Shown here: positions 10,137-19,643 of the stretch, piece after piece
Layout: each line of letters starts with the position of its first letter
Position numbering within the stretch: position 1 is the first letter of the stretch
The notes under the pieces: generated by a model
Seen by the model: the letters and a program-made list of their open reading frames with translations, nothing else
What the model was told of the DNA's origin: nothing
Database searches by the model: none
From: Avibacterium gallinarum
Lineage (GTDB): Bacteria > Pseudomonadota > Gammaproteobacteria > Enterobacterales > Pasteurellaceae
Direction of reading: 5' to 3'
Length of the DNA stretch: 64,000 nucleotides
NCBI RefSeq assembly: GCF_002921135.1
Contig: NZ_PQVJ01000053.1
Coordinates: 1 to 64,000 of the forward strand
Translations under genes and position numbers: made by a program

Positions 10137-11438
10137 ATGTTATCTGGAAAAGATATTGCTATTTTGGGAATGATGATTTTCTCCCTATTTTTAGGGGCAG
10201 GAAACATTATTTTTCCACCAATGGAAGGCTATCACGCAGGGAATGTATGGTTTTGGGGCGCGTTAGGTTTTCTATTAACCGGTGTGTTAATGCCTTTCAT
10301 CACCTTGATTGTTGTTACCTTAAAAGGGCGTGGTGAGGCGCTATCGGTTGATTTGCCAAAATGGGCGCACGTTACATTCTGGACAATTTTGTATTTAGTG
10401 ATTGGTTCAACCTTTGCAATGCCAAGGGTAACCAATGTGGCTTATGAAATGGCTTGGCAGCCGTTGAATTTATTCTCTGGCGAATATTCCCATATTATTT
10501 TTGTAACGATTTTTAATTTGATTGGTATGGGATTTATGCTTGGGCGCAGCACAATGATTTCCAGTATTGGGAAATTTATGGCGCCAGCGTTACTTGTTTT
10601 ATTGGTGATTGTTGCCTTTGAAGTGGTCAATTATCCGCTTTCTCCGATCGTTGAGCCAAGTGGCGCTTATCAAGATCATTCAGCAGTTGCCACAGGTTTG
10701 ATCGGCGGTTATCAAACGATGGACGTACTTTCTGCAATGGCATTTGGTGGTATTGTGGCGCGTGCTTTGGCAGTGAAAGGCGTGTCAGATAAAAAAGCGA
10801 TTGTGCGCTACACGCTGATTGCAGGCACGGTTTCCGTTGTGCTACTCAGTTTGCTTTATTTGTGCCTATTCTATTTAGGTGCAACAGGGGATCAAGTTGC
10901 AAAAACCTCAAGCAATGGCGGACAGCTTTTCGCTCAATATGTGAACGTATTGTTTGGACGTGAAGGCTCTTGGATTATGAGCGGTATCGTGCTTTTAGCC
11001 AATTTAACCACCCTTGTGGGCGTAACCAGTGCTTGTGCGGACTATTTCTCAAAATTCCACCCACGTTTAAATTACACGTTCTTCGTGGTGTTATTTACCA
11101 TCAGCACCATTATTATTTCTGAAACAGGGCTAAACACCTTATTACGCGTTACAATTCCTGCGTTATTGCTGATCTACCCTATCGCCATTATGCTCGTTGC
11201 AATGCAACTGTTACGCGAAAAATTAGGCATTAGCCGCACAGGTTATAACTTAATTATTGGAATTACCGCCTTGTTTAGTATTACAGATAGCCTAAAAAAT
11301 ATGGAATTATTACCGCACTTTATTCAAAGCCTATTAGAAAAAGTGCCATTACATCAAGAGGGTTTAACCTGGTTACTGCCAACATTGCTAATGGTTGTGT
11401 TATGCACCTTGTTTAAAGCAAAAAAAGTTTCCGACTAA
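10137..11438 (+). CDS. brnQ: Branched-chain amino acid:cation symporter BrnQ
   Basis: A 433-residue inner-membrane carrier of the LIVCS family that imports leucine, isoleucine and valine with sodium or protons. The N-terminal MIFSLFLGAGNIIFPP is the family signature, and about twelve hydrophobic segments can be counted. The conserved YQTMDVLSAMAFGGIV segment lies near residue 198. The start ATG follows TTTTTAGAGGTT. Monocistronic, with a clear promoter at 10030 and a GC-rich stem after the stop. Confidence 0.95.
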   Translation: MLSGKDIAILGMMIFSLFLGAGNIIFPPMEGYHAGNVWFWGALGFLLTGVLMPFITLIVVTLKGRGEALSVDLPKWAHVTFWTILYLVIGSTFAMPRVTNVAYEMAWQPLNLFSGEYSHIIFVTIFNLIGMGFMLGRSTMISSIGKFMAPALLVLLVIVAFEVVNYPLSPIVEPSGAYQDHSAVATGLIGGYQTMDVLSAMAFGGIVARALAVKGVSDKKAIVRYTLIAGTVSVVLLSLLYLCLFYLGATGDQVAKTSSNGGQLFAQYVNVLFGREGSWIMSGIVLLANLTTLVGVTSACADYFSKFHPRLNYTFFVVLFTISTIIISETGLNTLLRVTIPALLLIYPIAIMLVAMQLLREKLGISRTGYNLIIGITALFSITDSLKNMELLPHFIQSLLEKVPLHQEGLTWLLPTLLMVVLCTLFKAKKVSD

Positions 11439-11443
11439 TTTCC

Positions 11444-11470
11444 AAGCCCTCCATTGTGAGGGCTTAATTT
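11444..11470 (+). terminator. Terminator after brnQ
   Basis: Stem AAGCCCTC / GAGGGCTT with loop CATTGT, followed by AATTTT. Confidence 0.7.
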
Positions 11471-11555
11471 TAAAGTGCGGTGGTTTTTTTTATTATTTTG
11501 ATCTTTCATTATTCAGCGGTAAAATTCGCACACCGAAATTGAATGAGAAAAAATT

Positions 11556-12038
11556 ATGTTAGATATTGTGCTATATGAGCCAGAAATTCCGCAAAATACA
11601 GGGAATATTATCCGTCTTTGTGCAAATACAGGCTTTCGTTTACATTTAATTGAGCCACTTGGCTTTACTTGGGACGACAAACGGTTACGCCGTTCAGGAT
11701 TGGATTATCACGAATTTGCAGAAATTAAAAAGCACAAAACCTTTGCCGATTTTCTTGCGGCAGAACAGCCTAAACGCTTGTTTGCGATGACAACCAAAGG
11801 GCGGCTAGCACATAGCCAAGTTTCCTTTCAAGCAGGGGATTATTTGATGTTTGGGCCGGAAACCCGCGGTATTCCAATGGCGATTTTAGACGAAATGCCA
11901 ATGGAACAGAAAATTCGCATTCCAATGACAGAAAATAGCCGTAGTATGAATTTATCTAATTCTGTTGCAGTGGCTGTTTATGAAGCGTGGCGACAACTTA
12001 ATTATGCAGGGGCGATTAATTTTGACCCAGAGTTATAA
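11556..12038 (+). CDS. trmL: tRNA (cytidine(34)-2'-O)-methyltransferase TrmL
   Basis: TrmL methylates the 2'-O of C34/U34 in the wobble position of tRNA-Leu isoacceptors. The 160-residue protein is a minimal SPOUT methyltransferase: N-terminal [21 protein letters not shown], the SAM-binding knot [11 protein letters not shown] near 107 and the C-terminal [26 protein letters not shown]. Length equals that of E. coli TrmL (YibK). The start is MLDIVLYEP at 11556. Confidence 0.95.
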   Translation: MLDIVLYEPEIPQNTGNIIRLCANTGFRLHLIEPLGFTWDDKRLRRSGLDYHEFAEIKKHKTFADFLAAEQPKRLFAMTTKGRLAHSQVSFQAGDYLMFGPETRGIPMAILDEMPMEQKIRIPMTENSRSMNLSNSVAVAVYEAWRQLNYAGAINFDPEL

Positions 12039-12043
12039 CAAAT

Positions 12044-12070
12044 AAGGCACGGGATAATCCGTGCCTTTTT
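12044..12070. terminator. Bidirectional terminator between trmL and nfuA
   Basis: Nine-base stem AAGGCACGG / CCGTGCCTT with loop GATAAT, with T residues on the + side; it lies between two convergent genes. Confidence 0.85.
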
Positions 12071-12082
12071 GTTGTTTTACGA

Positions 12083-12667
12083 TTAATAATAAGAATGTTC
12101 ACCGCGTTGATGTTCGGTTACGTCTTTCGCCCCTTTTAATTCATCGGGGAACAAACTCACCAGTTGTTTTTCAATACCATCTTTTAGCGTCACATCGACC
12201 ATTGAACAACCGTTACAGCCGCCGCCAAATTGTAAAATTGCATAGCCATCTTCAGTCAGATCAATTAAGGTGATATGTCCACCGTGGCCTGCTAGTTGCG
12301 GATTAATTTGGGTTTGAATGACATATTCCACGCGCTCAATTAAAGGTGCATCATCTGCCACTTTACGCATTTTCGCATTCGGCGCTTTAAGGGTAAGCTG
12401 CGAGCCTAGTTCTTCCGTAACATAATCAATTTCCGCGTCTTCCAAAAATGGCAAGCTCACTTCATCAACAAAGGCGGAGAACGTATCATATTTCATTTCT
12501 GTATCGGTGGCTTCCACACTGTTTGGTGGACAGTAAGATACCCCACATTCCGCACTTGGCGTGCCGGGGTTCACCACAAAAATGCGGATATTTGTGCCTT
12601 CTTCTTGCTGATCTAATAAACGGCGAAAATGTGCTTGTGCCGCGTCAGAAATCGTAATTTGTTGCAT
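12083..12667 (-). CDS. nfuA: Fe-S cluster carrier protein NfuA
   Basis: NfuA carries 4Fe-4S clusters to target apoproteins, especially under stress. The 194-residue protein has a degenerate A-type N-terminal domain ([21 protein letters not shown]) and a C-terminal Nfu domain with the cluster-binding CNGCSM (C-x-x-C) near residue 149, preceded by YAILQFGGG. In many gammaproteobacteria nfuA sits next to comF/gntX, and the same order is seen here: comF lies directly upstream on the same strand. Confidence 0.96.
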   Translation of the reverse strand: MQQITISDAAQAHFRRLLDQQEEGTNIRIFVVNPGTPSAECGVSYCPPNSVEATDTEMKYDTFSAFVDEVSLPFLEDAEIDYVTEELGSQLTLKAPNAKMRKVADDAPLIERVEYVIQTQINPQLAGHGGHITLIDLTEDGYAILQFGGGCNGCSMVDVTLKDGIEKQLVSLFPDELKGAKDVTEHQRGEHSYY

Positions 12668-12775
12668 TATTTATTCCTCAGTAATACTTGAGCTAGATAG
12701 TCAGGCATCATACCGCTAGATAGACTTTTTTTCCACCTTTTCTTTTATTCGGTGTTTTCTATAATCAAGGAATTG

Positions 12776-13465
12776 CTAAGTATGGAAAGCCCGAGCGAGC
12801 CCCCAAACTTGAATATTTTCCACCCCTAATTGACGAAAATGTTTAGCAATTTCGTTTAAGGTTGAGCCTGTGGTGATTACATCATCAACTAACGCAATGG
12901 AACGATAATTTATCTCTTGATTAGCAAACTTAAAGGCGTGTTTTAAATTTTGCCTGCGCGCCTTAGCGTTTAAACCAAGCTGAGGCGGTGTTCGTTTTAT
13001 CCGTTGAATAAAGTGCGAATGGCAAGGAATATTCAGCCATTTGGATAAATGTTTAGCGATTAAATCAGCTTGATTATAACCTCGCCTCCATTGACGAAAA
13101 TGGTGCAATGGCACGGGAAAAATCGCTTGTGGAAAGTGTAGGGAATGTTGTCTTCTTGCTTCATAAACCGCTAATAGAAGCAAGCGTGCTAAGGTTTTGT
13201 CTAACCAAAAGAGATGGTGGAATTTGAATTGCTGAATTAATTCCGATATAGGAGGATCATATTTGCTTATGATAACTATTTGATCCCAGCGAGGAGTAAC
13301 TGTTGTGCAATGTCCACAACGTTTAACGTAACTTGGGGTTGGCATTCCGCAACAACCACAATAGATGTAACGTTTCATTGCTTTATTGCAAGTTGTGCAT
13401 ATACCCTGTTTCTCTTGTGATAAAACTTGTTGGCATAATACACAACGAAAACCGAAAAAATTCAC
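12776..13465 (-). CDS. comF: Competence protein ComF (phosphoribosyltransferase-like)
   Basis: ComF is needed in H. influenzae for moving transforming DNA across the inner membrane. The protein has an N-terminal zinc-ribbon-like part with several C-x-x-C pairs (CVLCQQ, CTTCNK, CGCCGM, CGHCTT) and a type I phosphoribosyltransferase fold with the PRPP-type loop VALVDDVITTGST near residue 195. I choose GTG at 13465 (VNFFGFRC), giving 229 residues as in H. influenzae; the frame is open back to 13543, but that would place the start on top of the competence promoter site at 13544-13565. GTG use is inference. Confidence 0.9.
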   Translation of the reverse strand: MNFFGFRCVLCQQVLSQEKQGICTTCNKAMKRYIYCGCCGMPTPSYVKRCGHCTTVTPRWDQIVIISKYDPPISELIQQFKFHHLFWLDKTLARLLLLAVYEARRQHSLHFPQAIFPVPLHHFRQWRRGYNQADLIAKHLSKWLNIPCHSHFIQRIKRTPPQLGLNAKARRQNLKHAFKFANQEINYRSIALVDDVITTGSTLNEIAKHFRQLGVENIQVWGLARAFHT

Positions 13466-13543
13466 CAATTTTTCCACCGCACTTCTCTTTTGGTTGAACT
13501 CACTATAATTGATTTCTCTGAGAAAAAAACTTTTTCTGATCAA

Positions 13544-13565
13544 TTTTACGATCTTGATCGCAAAA
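13544..13565 (-). promoter_or_regulatory. CRP-S-like (Sxy-dependent) competence site upstream of comF
   Basis: Read on the minus strand the 22 bases are TTTTGCGATC-AA-GATCGTAAAA, which fits the Pasteurellaceae CRP-S consensus with the TGCGA core in place of the usual TGTGA. It sits about 90 bases upstream of the chosen comF start, the right distance for a CRP-dependent promoter. In H. influenzae comF belongs to the CRP/Sxy competence regulon. The HAD hydrolase gene starts 44 bases away on the other strand. Confidence 0.75.
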
Positions 13566-13608
13566 AATGGTAATATTTGCTCAAAATTTAGATAAGAAGA
13601 GGATAAAA

Positions 13609-14421
13609 ATGACAGTACCGAATTATCGCAAGCAAATTAAAGCGGTTTTTTTTGATATTGATGAAACTTTATTTGTGAAAAATAAAGTACATTTTCCAGA
13701 AAGCGCTAGACTTGCTATTCAAAAATTGCAAGTGAATGGCATTTTAGTTGGAATTGCAACAGGGCGCGCACGTTGCTGTTTTCCGGCTAAAATTAATGAA
13801 ATGGTAGAGCAAGAAGGCATTCGTACCTTTGTTACTACCAATGGACAATTTGCCGTACATAACGGTGAGGTGATTGAGAAGCACCCGATTCCAACAGAAA
13901 AAATTCAGCGGTTAGTGGATTTCTTCGATCTTCATAATATTGCCTATGCCTTTGTTTCTAATGATAAAATTCGTGTTTCTGAAATTACGCCAATGTTAAA
14001 GCACGCGCTTGATCCGATCACCACAGATTATCAAGTTGATAAAACCTATTATCAACAAAATGATGTGTACCAAGTGTTAGCATTTTATGCCGAAGATAAA
14101 GATGAATTGGTTGCACAAGCACATATTTTAGACGATCTGAAAACGGTACGTTGGCACGAAAATTCAGTGGATATTTTTGATGCTGAAGGCTCAAAAGCAA
14201 GAGGCATTGCCGCGATTGCACGTCATCTTGGTTTTTCAATGGAAAATGTGATGGCGTTTGGTGATGGTTTAAATGACATCGAAATGCTTAGCTTGGTGGG
14301 GGTTGGCGTGGCAATGGGAAACGGACACGATACCTTGAAAGCTCTCGCTAATCACGTTACGGATCATATTGAAGAAGATGGCGTGTACAATTTTCTTGTA
14401 AAATCAGGTTTAATCGAATAA
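13609..14421 (+). CDS. Cof-type HAD-superfamily phosphatase
   Basis: A 270-residue haloacid dehalogenase-like hydrolase of the Cof/YidA class (type IIB cap). Motif I is FFDIDETLF near residue 14 with the nucleophile Asp; motif II is ATGRAR; motif III/IV is the Lys of EGSKARGIAAI and GDGLNDIEML. Such enzymes dephosphorylate sugar phosphates, FMN or pyridoxal phosphate; the substrate here is unknown. ATG 13609 follows AAGAAGAGGAT; the frame is open back to 13567. It is followed after 12 bases by a glycosyltransferase-like gene, probably in the same operon. Confidence 0.88.
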   Translation: MTVPNYRKQIKAVFFDIDETLFVKNKVHFPESARLAIQKLQVNGILVGIATGRARCCFPAKINEMVEQEGIRTFVTTNGQFAVHNGEVIEKHPIPTEKIQRLVDFFDLHNIAYAFVSNDKIRVSEITPMLKHALDPITTDYQVDKTYYQQNDVYQVLAFYAEDKDELVAQAHILDDLKTVRWHENSVDIFDAEGSKARGIAAIARHLGFSMENVMAFGDGLNDIEMLSLVGVGVAMGNGHDTLKALANHVTDHIEEDGVYNFLVKSGLIE

Positions 14422-14433
14422 TAAGGAAACTCA

Positions 14434-15276
14434 ATGTTAAATCTTGACGCATTAAAAACCATGTACCCTGTCATAATGACGCCAAGCCACGACGGGAAAT
14501 ATTTTCATAATTATGTGATTTCATTACTTAATTTAACAAATTCGGCAGCGAATCTTGGTTTTCGTTTACAGGTGTCTTTACAGCGTGGTGAAAGCCTAAT
14601 TACACGAGCAAGAAATAATGCCGTGGCAGAATTTTTAGCTAATAAACAATGGACACATTTATTTTGGATTGACTCCGATATTGGCTTCTCCGTTGATGCC
14701 GCCTTGCGTTTATTATTGTCAGATTATGACATCGCCGCAGGGGTTTATCCCTTAAAATACGAACAATTTCCCAGTGAAATTCCGGCTGGAATGACAAAGC
14801 AAGAATTTGAATCTGCCAGCACGAGATATACGGTAAACACAGGGCGTGTAGAAGGCGATAAAGTGCAATTAGCCATTCAACCAGACGGCTTTATGGAAAT
14901 GGACGAAGCACCAACAGGGTTTATGTGCATTAAACGCGAAGTGTTTGAAAAAATGATGGCGCATTATCCTGAATTGCAATATGTGCCAGACAGTATTGGT
15001 TACCAAGATTTAGGGCTACATTATCGTTTTTTTGACGTAATGATCGACCCGCAGACCAACCGCTATCTTTCTGAAGATTACGGATTTTGCTATTTATGGC
15101 GTAAAATGGGCGGTAAAGTTTATATTGATTGCCAATCTAACCTCACTCACCAAGGGGCGAAATTATATACAGGTGATTTTGCCAATTCACTTATTCATAA
15201 CTTGCCGAACGCCATTGGTGCACCAGCAGGGAAAATGATGAGCGTGGACGGCTTGCAATATTTAAAAACGAAATAA
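14434..15276 (+). CDS. Glycosyltransferase-like protein (GT-A fold, Anp1-like)
   Basis: The 280-residue protein has no signal peptide. It shows a GT-A layout: an N-terminal segment ending SLQRGESLITRARNNAVAEFL, then THLFWIDSDIGF with a metal-binding D-x-D near residue 82, then APTGFMCIKREVFEKM near 165 and SEDYGFCYLWRKMGG near 212. This resembles putative glycosyltransferases of the Anp1/GT2 type found in phages and bacteria. Acceptor and sugar are unknown. It follows the HAD phosphatase closely (start after AAGGAAACTC), suggesting a two-gene operon. Confidence 0.7.
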   Translation: MLNLDALKTMYPVIMTPSHDGKYFHNYVISLLNLTNSAANLGFRLQVSLQRGESLITRARNNAVAEFLANKQWTHLFWIDSDIGFSVDAALRLLLSDYDIAAGVYPLKYEQFPSEIPAGMTKQEFESASTRYTVNTGRVEGDKVQLAIQPDGFMEMDEAPTGFMCIKREVFEKMMAHYPELQYVPDSIGYQDLGLHYRFFDVMIDPQTNRYLSEDYGFCYLWRKMGGKVYIDCQSNLTHQGAKLYTGDFANSLIHNLPNAIGAPAGKMMSVDGLQYLKTK

Positions 15277-15321
15277 AAAACAACCGCACTTATTAAAGTG
15301 CCTCTAACGAAAGGAAATATT

Positions 15322-16239
15322 ATGGCTGCTTTACAAAATGTTCTTGATGAACCAAACAAAAACACCATTTTTATGGTGTGGAATTTTCACGATGATGTGG
15401 ACGTAAAACCCGCGTTCCAACAACTTTGCGGATTAATTGGCAATCTGAATAATTCAGCGAAAACCCGTTTTCCTGATGCCAAAGCCAGCGTAGTAATGGG
15501 CATTGGATACGATGCGTGGCTACGCCTTGATTTACCACAGCCGTTGCCAAAAGAGCTTGTCCCTTTTGAGCCAATTAAAGGTACGAAATATACTGCCGTG
15601 GCAACTCGTGGTGATTTGCATTTCCATATCCGTTGTGATCAACCAAGCTACTGCTTTGATATTGCACAAAACATCACCGATGTATTACACGATGTGGCAA
15701 AATGCGTGGTGGATATTCAAGGCTTCCGCTATTGGGACGGACGCAGTATTCTTGGCTTTGTGGACGGCACAGAAAACCCACACGATCCAGAAGACCGCAT
15801 CTTATTCGGCACCGTAGGGGAAGAAGACCCAGCTTACCAAGGCGGTAGCTATTTATTCGTACAAAAATATGTTCACGATATGCAAGCGTGGCGTGCGCTG
15901 CCATTAAGCGAGCAAGAAAAAGTGTTCGGCCGCTCTAAAGCAGATGACATTGAAATGGATGATGATACCAAACCAGCTAACAGCCACAGCGCATTAGCTA
16001 ACGTGGGCGATGATCGCAAAGTCATTCGCGACAATATGCCATTTTCCGCGAATGGCGAAGTGGGAACTTATTTCATTGCTTATGCCAACACCTTCAGCAC
16101 TGTGCAAGCAATGTTAAACAATATGTTTATCGGCAATCCAGCAGGCAATTACGACCGCTTGCTTGATTTCAGCCGCACCCGCACAGGCACGCTTTTCTTC
16201 GTCCCAACCTTAGATATGTTGGACGAATTTGCGGGGTAA
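15322..16239 (+). CDS. DyP-type heme peroxidase (YfeX-like)
   Basis: A 305-residue dye-decolorizing peroxidase, related to YfeX/DyP class B, which oxidises porphyrinogens and other substrates with H2O2. The catalytic GFVDGTENP (GxxDG) is near residue 150, the probable proximal heme His is in NSHSALAN near 222, and the distal Arg lies in the DRKVIRDNMPF segment near 240. There is no Tat or Sec signal, so it is cytoplasmic, unlike EfeB. ATG 15322 has AAAGGAAAT upstream; the GTG at 15298 is less likely. Confidence 0.9.
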   Translation: MAALQNVLDEPNKNTIFMVWNFHDDVDVKPAFQQLCGLIGNLNNSAKTRFPDAKASVVMGIGYDAWLRLDLPQPLPKELVPFEPIKGTKYTAVATRGDLHFHIRCDQPSYCFDIAQNITDVLHDVAKCVVDIQGFRYWDGRSILGFVDGTENPHDPEDRILFGTVGEEDPAYQGGSYLFVQKYVHDMQAWRALPLSEQEKVFGRSKADDIEMDDDTKPANSHSALANVGDDRKVIRDNMPFSANGEVGTYFIAYANTFSTVQAMLNNMFIGNPAGNYDRLLDFSRTRTGTLFFVPTLDMLDEFAG

Positions 16240-16246
16240 TCTCACC

Positions 16247-16275
16247 AACCTAGCACTTTTGTGCTAGGTTTTTTA
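16247..16275. terminator. Terminator between the DyP peroxidase gene and trmN
   Basis: Nine-base stem ACCTAGCAC / GTGCTAGGT, loop TTTT, then TTTTTATT on the + strand; convergent with trmN. Confidence 0.88.
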
Positions 16276-16276
16276 T

Positions 16277-16990
16277 TCAAAATTTCAAATAAAACCCTTT
16301 CGTCAGTGCCACAAAGTCAGGGTGGTATCGATTGTTTTCGTCATAAATAATCAGTTGTGAATGTTGCATTGGCGCGGGCTGTTTGCGGAAAGTAAGCAGC
16401 AGGCGTTGCGCGGGCTTGCCGATTTTGGTGATCACATCACATTGTTCTGTGCAATAAAGTGCGGTGCTTTTTTGTAAGATTTTTCCTGCTTCATAGGGCA
16501 GGATAAATTGAATTTTCCCCTGTTCATTTAAGCATTGTGCTGCCACATTGAGCCAGTCATTATGGCTTTGTTCAAGGGTATAGCGCGCAAGATCACGTTG
16601 TGCGTTTTTGCAAGCCTGTGCAGGTTCAAAATAGGGCGGATTAGATACAATTAAATCAAAAAAGTGCGGTGGATTTTGTGCGAATTTTGCAATATCCATT
16701 TGATATAGCGAGATTTTCTCAGCCCAAGGGGAAGCCTGAATATTTTCTTGTGCCTGTTCTGCCGCCGCATTATCAATCTCCACCGCACTAATATGGCAAT
16801 CTTGTGCCGTGCGTTGTGCCAACATTAATGCAATTAATCCCGTACCTGTGCCGAGATCCAAAAGGTTTTTTGCCCCTTGAATATCTGCCCAAGCGCCAAG
16901 CAAAATGCCGTCTGTTCCCACTTTCATCGCACAGCGATGATGATTAACCTGAAACTGCTTAAAGCGAAAACCTTGATTTTTCGTTGCCAT
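16277..16990 (-). CDS. trmN: tRNA1(Val) (adenine(37)-N6)-methyltransferase
   Basis: This SAM-dependent enzyme (YfiC/TrmN6) adds m6A at position 37 of tRNA1-Val. The 237-residue protein begins [16 protein letters not shown], as in H. influenzae; the open frame extends to 17044 without family similarity. Motif I is [15 protein letters not shown] near residue 45, and the catalytic NPPYF near 121 is typical for N6-adenine methylation. It diverges from srmB; a paired uptake signal lies in the shared promoter region. Confidence 0.93.
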   Translation of the reverse strand: MATKNQGFRFKQFQVNHHRCAMKVGTDGILLGAWADIQGAKNLLDLGTGTGLIALMLAQRTAQDCHISAVEIDNAAAEQAQENIQASPWAEKISLYQMDIAKFAQNPPHFFDLIVSNPPYFEPAQACKNAQRDLARYTLEQSHNDWLNVAAQCLNEQGKIQFILPYEAGKILQKSTALYCTEQCDVITKIGKPAQRLLLTFRKQPAPMQHSQLIIYDENNRYHPDFVALTKGFYLKF

Positions 16991-17007
16991 AAACTTCCCA
17001 AAAATTG

Positions 17008-17038
17008 ACCGCACTTTGCCTCCAAAGTGCGGTATAAT
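17008..17038. promoter_or_regulatory. Inverted uptake-signal pair overlapping the srmB promoter region
   Basis: ACCGCACTTT and AAAGTGCGGT face each other with six bases between, and the second copy runs directly into TATAAT (17033-17038), a likely -10 box for srmB. A TTGACC occurs at 17005-17010 but the 22-base spacing to TATAAT is long. The dyad separates the divergent genes trmN and srmB, so it cannot serve as a terminator for either gene. Confidence 0.55.
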
Positions 17039-17072
17039 CTGCACTAATTTTTTCCTAATAGTAACAATAAAT

Positions 17073-18392
17073 ATGAACTTAGCACAATTTGAAGAATTGG
17101 ATCTCGCCCCAGAATTATTAAAAGCCTTAGCGAAAAAAGGCTACCAACGCCCCACTGCCATTCAGTTGGAAAGTATTCCAGCGGCAATGGCGGAGCGAGA
17201 TGTGCTAGGTTCAGCCCCGACTGGCACGGGGAAAACCGCTGCTTTCTTATTGCCCGCCTTGCAACATTTGCTGGATAATCCACGCCGTAAACCCGGTACG
17301 CCAAGGGTGTTGGTTCTCACCCCAACCCGTGAGTTAGCGATGCAAGTGGCGGAGCAAGCGGAGCAATTAGCGCAATTTACCAACCTTGATATTACCACCA
17401 TCACAGGCGGTGTGGCGTATCAAAACCACGGTGAAGTGTTTAACAGCAACCAAGATTTGGTGGTCGCCACGCCGGGGCGTTTGCTGCAATATATCCAAGA
17501 AGAAAATTTTGATTGTCGCGCGGTAGAAATTCTGATTTTTGACGAAGCGGATAGAATGTTGCAAATGGGCTTTGGGCAAGATGCGGAAAAAATCGCTGCC
17601 GAAACTCGCTGGCGTAAACAAACCTTGCTGTTTTCCGCTACGTTGGAAGGGGAACTGCTAATGGATTTTGCAGGGCGGCTACTCAATGACCCTGTGCAAA
17701 TTGATGCGGAGCCAAGTCGCCGTGAGCGTAAAAAAATCCAACAATGGTACTATCACGCAGACAGCGATGAGCATAAAGTGAAATTGCTTGCTCGTTTTAT
17801 TGAGCAGGAAAAGGTAAGCAAGGGCATTATTTTCGTTCGCCGCCGTGAAACCGTGCGAGAGCTTTCCGACACCTTGCGTAAACGTGGCATTCGCAGCACC
17901 TATTTAGAAGGGGAAATGGCGCAAACGCAACGCAATAATGCCATTGATAAACTCAAAAACGGCGTGGTAACCGTACTAGTTGCCACCGATGTGGCGGCGC
18001 GAGGGATTGATATTGATGACATCAGCCACGTGATGAATATGGATTTGCCTTACAGCGCAGACACTTATTTACACCGCATCGGACGCACCGCCCGCGCAGG
18101 TAAAAAAGGGGTGGCGGTGTCTTTCGTAGAAGCCCACGATTATAAACTGCTCGGCAAAATTAAACGTTACACCGAAGAGCTGCTCAAACCACGCATTATC
18201 GAAGGCTTAGAACCGCGTACTAAAGCACCGAAAGACGGCGAAGTCAAAAGCGTTAGCAAAAAACAAAAAGCGCGCATTAAACAAAAGCGGGCAGAAAAGA
18301 AAAAATCAGAACAGCAGAAAAAAACTAAACTCCGTCATAAAGACACAAAAAACATCGGCAAACGCCGTAAACCGAGTGGGGGAGAGGGGTAA
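17073..18392 (+). CDS. srmB: ATP-dependent RNA helicase SrmB (DEAD-box)
   Basis: SrmB helps assemble the large ribosomal subunit at an early step. The 439-residue protein has the full helicase set: Q motif ([13 protein letters not shown]), Walker [19 protein letters not shown] as [11 protein letters not shown] (LFSATLEG), and C-terminal motifs including [10 protein letters not shown] and [11 protein letters not shown], followed by a Lys/Arg-rich tail (from about 395) that probably binds RNA. ATG 17073 gives [11 protein letters not shown] as in other Pasteurellaceae; the frame is open back to 17016. H. influenzae and E. coli carry trmN and srmB divergently in the same way. Confidence 0.95.
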   Translation: MNLAQFEELDLAPELLKALAKKGYQRPTAIQLESIPAAMAERDVLGSAPTGTGKTAAFLLPALQHLLDNPRRKPGTPRVLVLTPTRELAMQVAEQAEQLAQFTNLDITTITGGVAYQNHGEVFNSNQDLVVATPGRLLQYIQEENFDCRAVEILIFDEADRMLQMGFGQDAEKIAAETRWRKQTLLFSATLEGELLMDFAGRLLNDPVQIDAEPSRRERKKIQQWYYHADSDEHKVKLLARFIEQEKVSKGIIFVRRRETVRELSDTLRKRGIRSTYLEGEMAQTQRNNAIDKLKNGVVTVLVATDVAARGIDIDDISHVMNMDLPYSADTYLHRIGRTARAGKKGVAVSFVEAHDYKLLGKIKRYTEELLKPRIIEGLEPRTKAPKDGEVKSVSKKQKARIKQKRAEKKKSEQQKKTKLRHKDTKNIGKRRKPSGGEG

Positions 18393-18560
18393 TCCCCCTT
18401 TCTCTACCAATCTTTTTTCATTTTTCTTTTCTATAGCAAAATTTTGCACACCTTCTCTTTATAACCAAAAGAAATATATCCTTTCAATTAATTATTGGAT
18501 AGCTATAAAAAATCTCTCGCATAATAACCGCACTTAATCAGTACGTTAGAGGAGAAATTT

Positions 18561-19616
18561 ATGGTTTGGACAATAATTTCGGGCGGTGTTCTCGGTGTGA
18601 TTTTTGGTTTTGTATTGCAGCGTACCCATTTTTGTATGACGGGTGGGTTTCGTGATATGTACACGGCGAAAAATAATAAAATGTTTTATGCTTTTTTACT
18701 GGCCATTTTAATTCAAAGCGTAGGGGTGCTGACGCTTGTTGAGTTGGGTTATATTTCATCACCTTATGAAGATTTTTCTTTGGTTGGCACGGTTTTTGGC
18801 TCTTACCTATTCGGTATTGGTATTGTGCTTGCTAGCGGTTGTGCAACGGGGACGTGGTATCGTGCAGGTGAGGGATTGATCGGAAGTTGGCTGGCGTTGG
18901 CAATGTATATGCTAAGTGCCGCAATGATGAAATATGGTGTGTTGGTGGAATTCAAAAACACGGTAACTAGCTATACCAGAATGAATGATAATCTTGCGGC
19001 ACAACTAGGAATTTCCGTTTGGTGGCTTGTAGGATTATTGGCGATAGCAGTAGGGTTTGGAATCTCTCGCACGCTAAGTAAACGCCCTAAAAATAAAGTG
19101 GCAACATTGCCGCAAAAATATCAAGGGTTACGCCATTGGTTGTTTGAAAAGCGCTATCACCCTTTTGTAGCAGCGCTAGCTATTGGCATTATTGCACTGG
19201 TTGCTTGGCCTGCCAGTGAAAGCACGGGGCGCGCTGGTGGTTTGGGGATCACAACACCTTCTGCAAATCTTATTCATTTTTTAGTAACAGGCGATGAAAA
19301 GCGGTTAAATTGGGGCGTGTTTTTGGTGATCGGGATTTTTATTGGTTCTTATCTTGCCGCGAAAGGTAGCCGTGAGTTTAGATGGCGCTTACCCGACACG
19401 AAAACTCTTTACCACAGTGTGATTGGTGGATTTGCGATGGGCGTGGGGGCATCATTGGCAGGCGGTTGCACCATCGGAAATGGTTTAACGGCCACAGCAG
19501 TGATGAGTTCTAAAGGCTGGATTGCCCTTGCTTTCACGATTCTTGGAGTATGGACAATGGCACACGTCTTATTTATTCGTCCACGCAGATTGGCGTTAGC
19601 GAACGCTTCAGCATAA
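18561..19616 (+). CDS. tsuA: Thiosulfate transporter TsuA (YeeE/YedE family)
   Basis: The 351-residue membrane protein matches E. coli YeeE (TsuA), which takes up thiosulfate for cysteine synthesis. About nine to eleven hydrophobic segments are seen, and the three conserved cysteine loops of the family are present: RTHFCMTGGFRDMY near residue 18-31, ASGCATGTWYRAGEG near 92-106 and LAGGCTIGNGLT near 305-316. The start follows AGAGGAGAAATTT. The small tsuB gene lies 27 bases downstream, as in E. coli. The older label for this family (selenium metabolism protein YedE) fits less well because the partner gene is YeeD-like. Confidence 0.9.
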   Translation: MVWTIISGGVLGVIFGFVLQRTHFCMTGGFRDMYTAKNNKMFYAFLLAILIQSVGVLTLVELGYISSPYEDFSLVGTVFGSYLFGIGIVLASGCATGTWYRAGEGLIGSWLALAMYMLSAAMMKYGVLVEFKNTVTSYTRMNDNLAAQLGISVWWLVGLLAIAVGFGISRTLSKRPKNKVATLPQKYQGLRHWLFEKRYHPFVAALAIGIIALVAWPASESTGRAGGLGITTPSANLIHFLVTGDEKRLNWGVFLVIGIFIGSYLAAKGSREFRWRLPDTKTLYHSVIGGFAMGVGASLAGGCTIGNGLTATAVMSSKGWIALAFTILGVWTMAHVLFIRPRRLALANASA

Positions 19617-19643
19617 GATTTATTCACATAGAAGGAAATTAAG

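Noticed and set aside
12061-12657. Forward frames opposite nfuA
   Set aside because: They are shadows of the conserved NfuA gene and have no ribosome sites.
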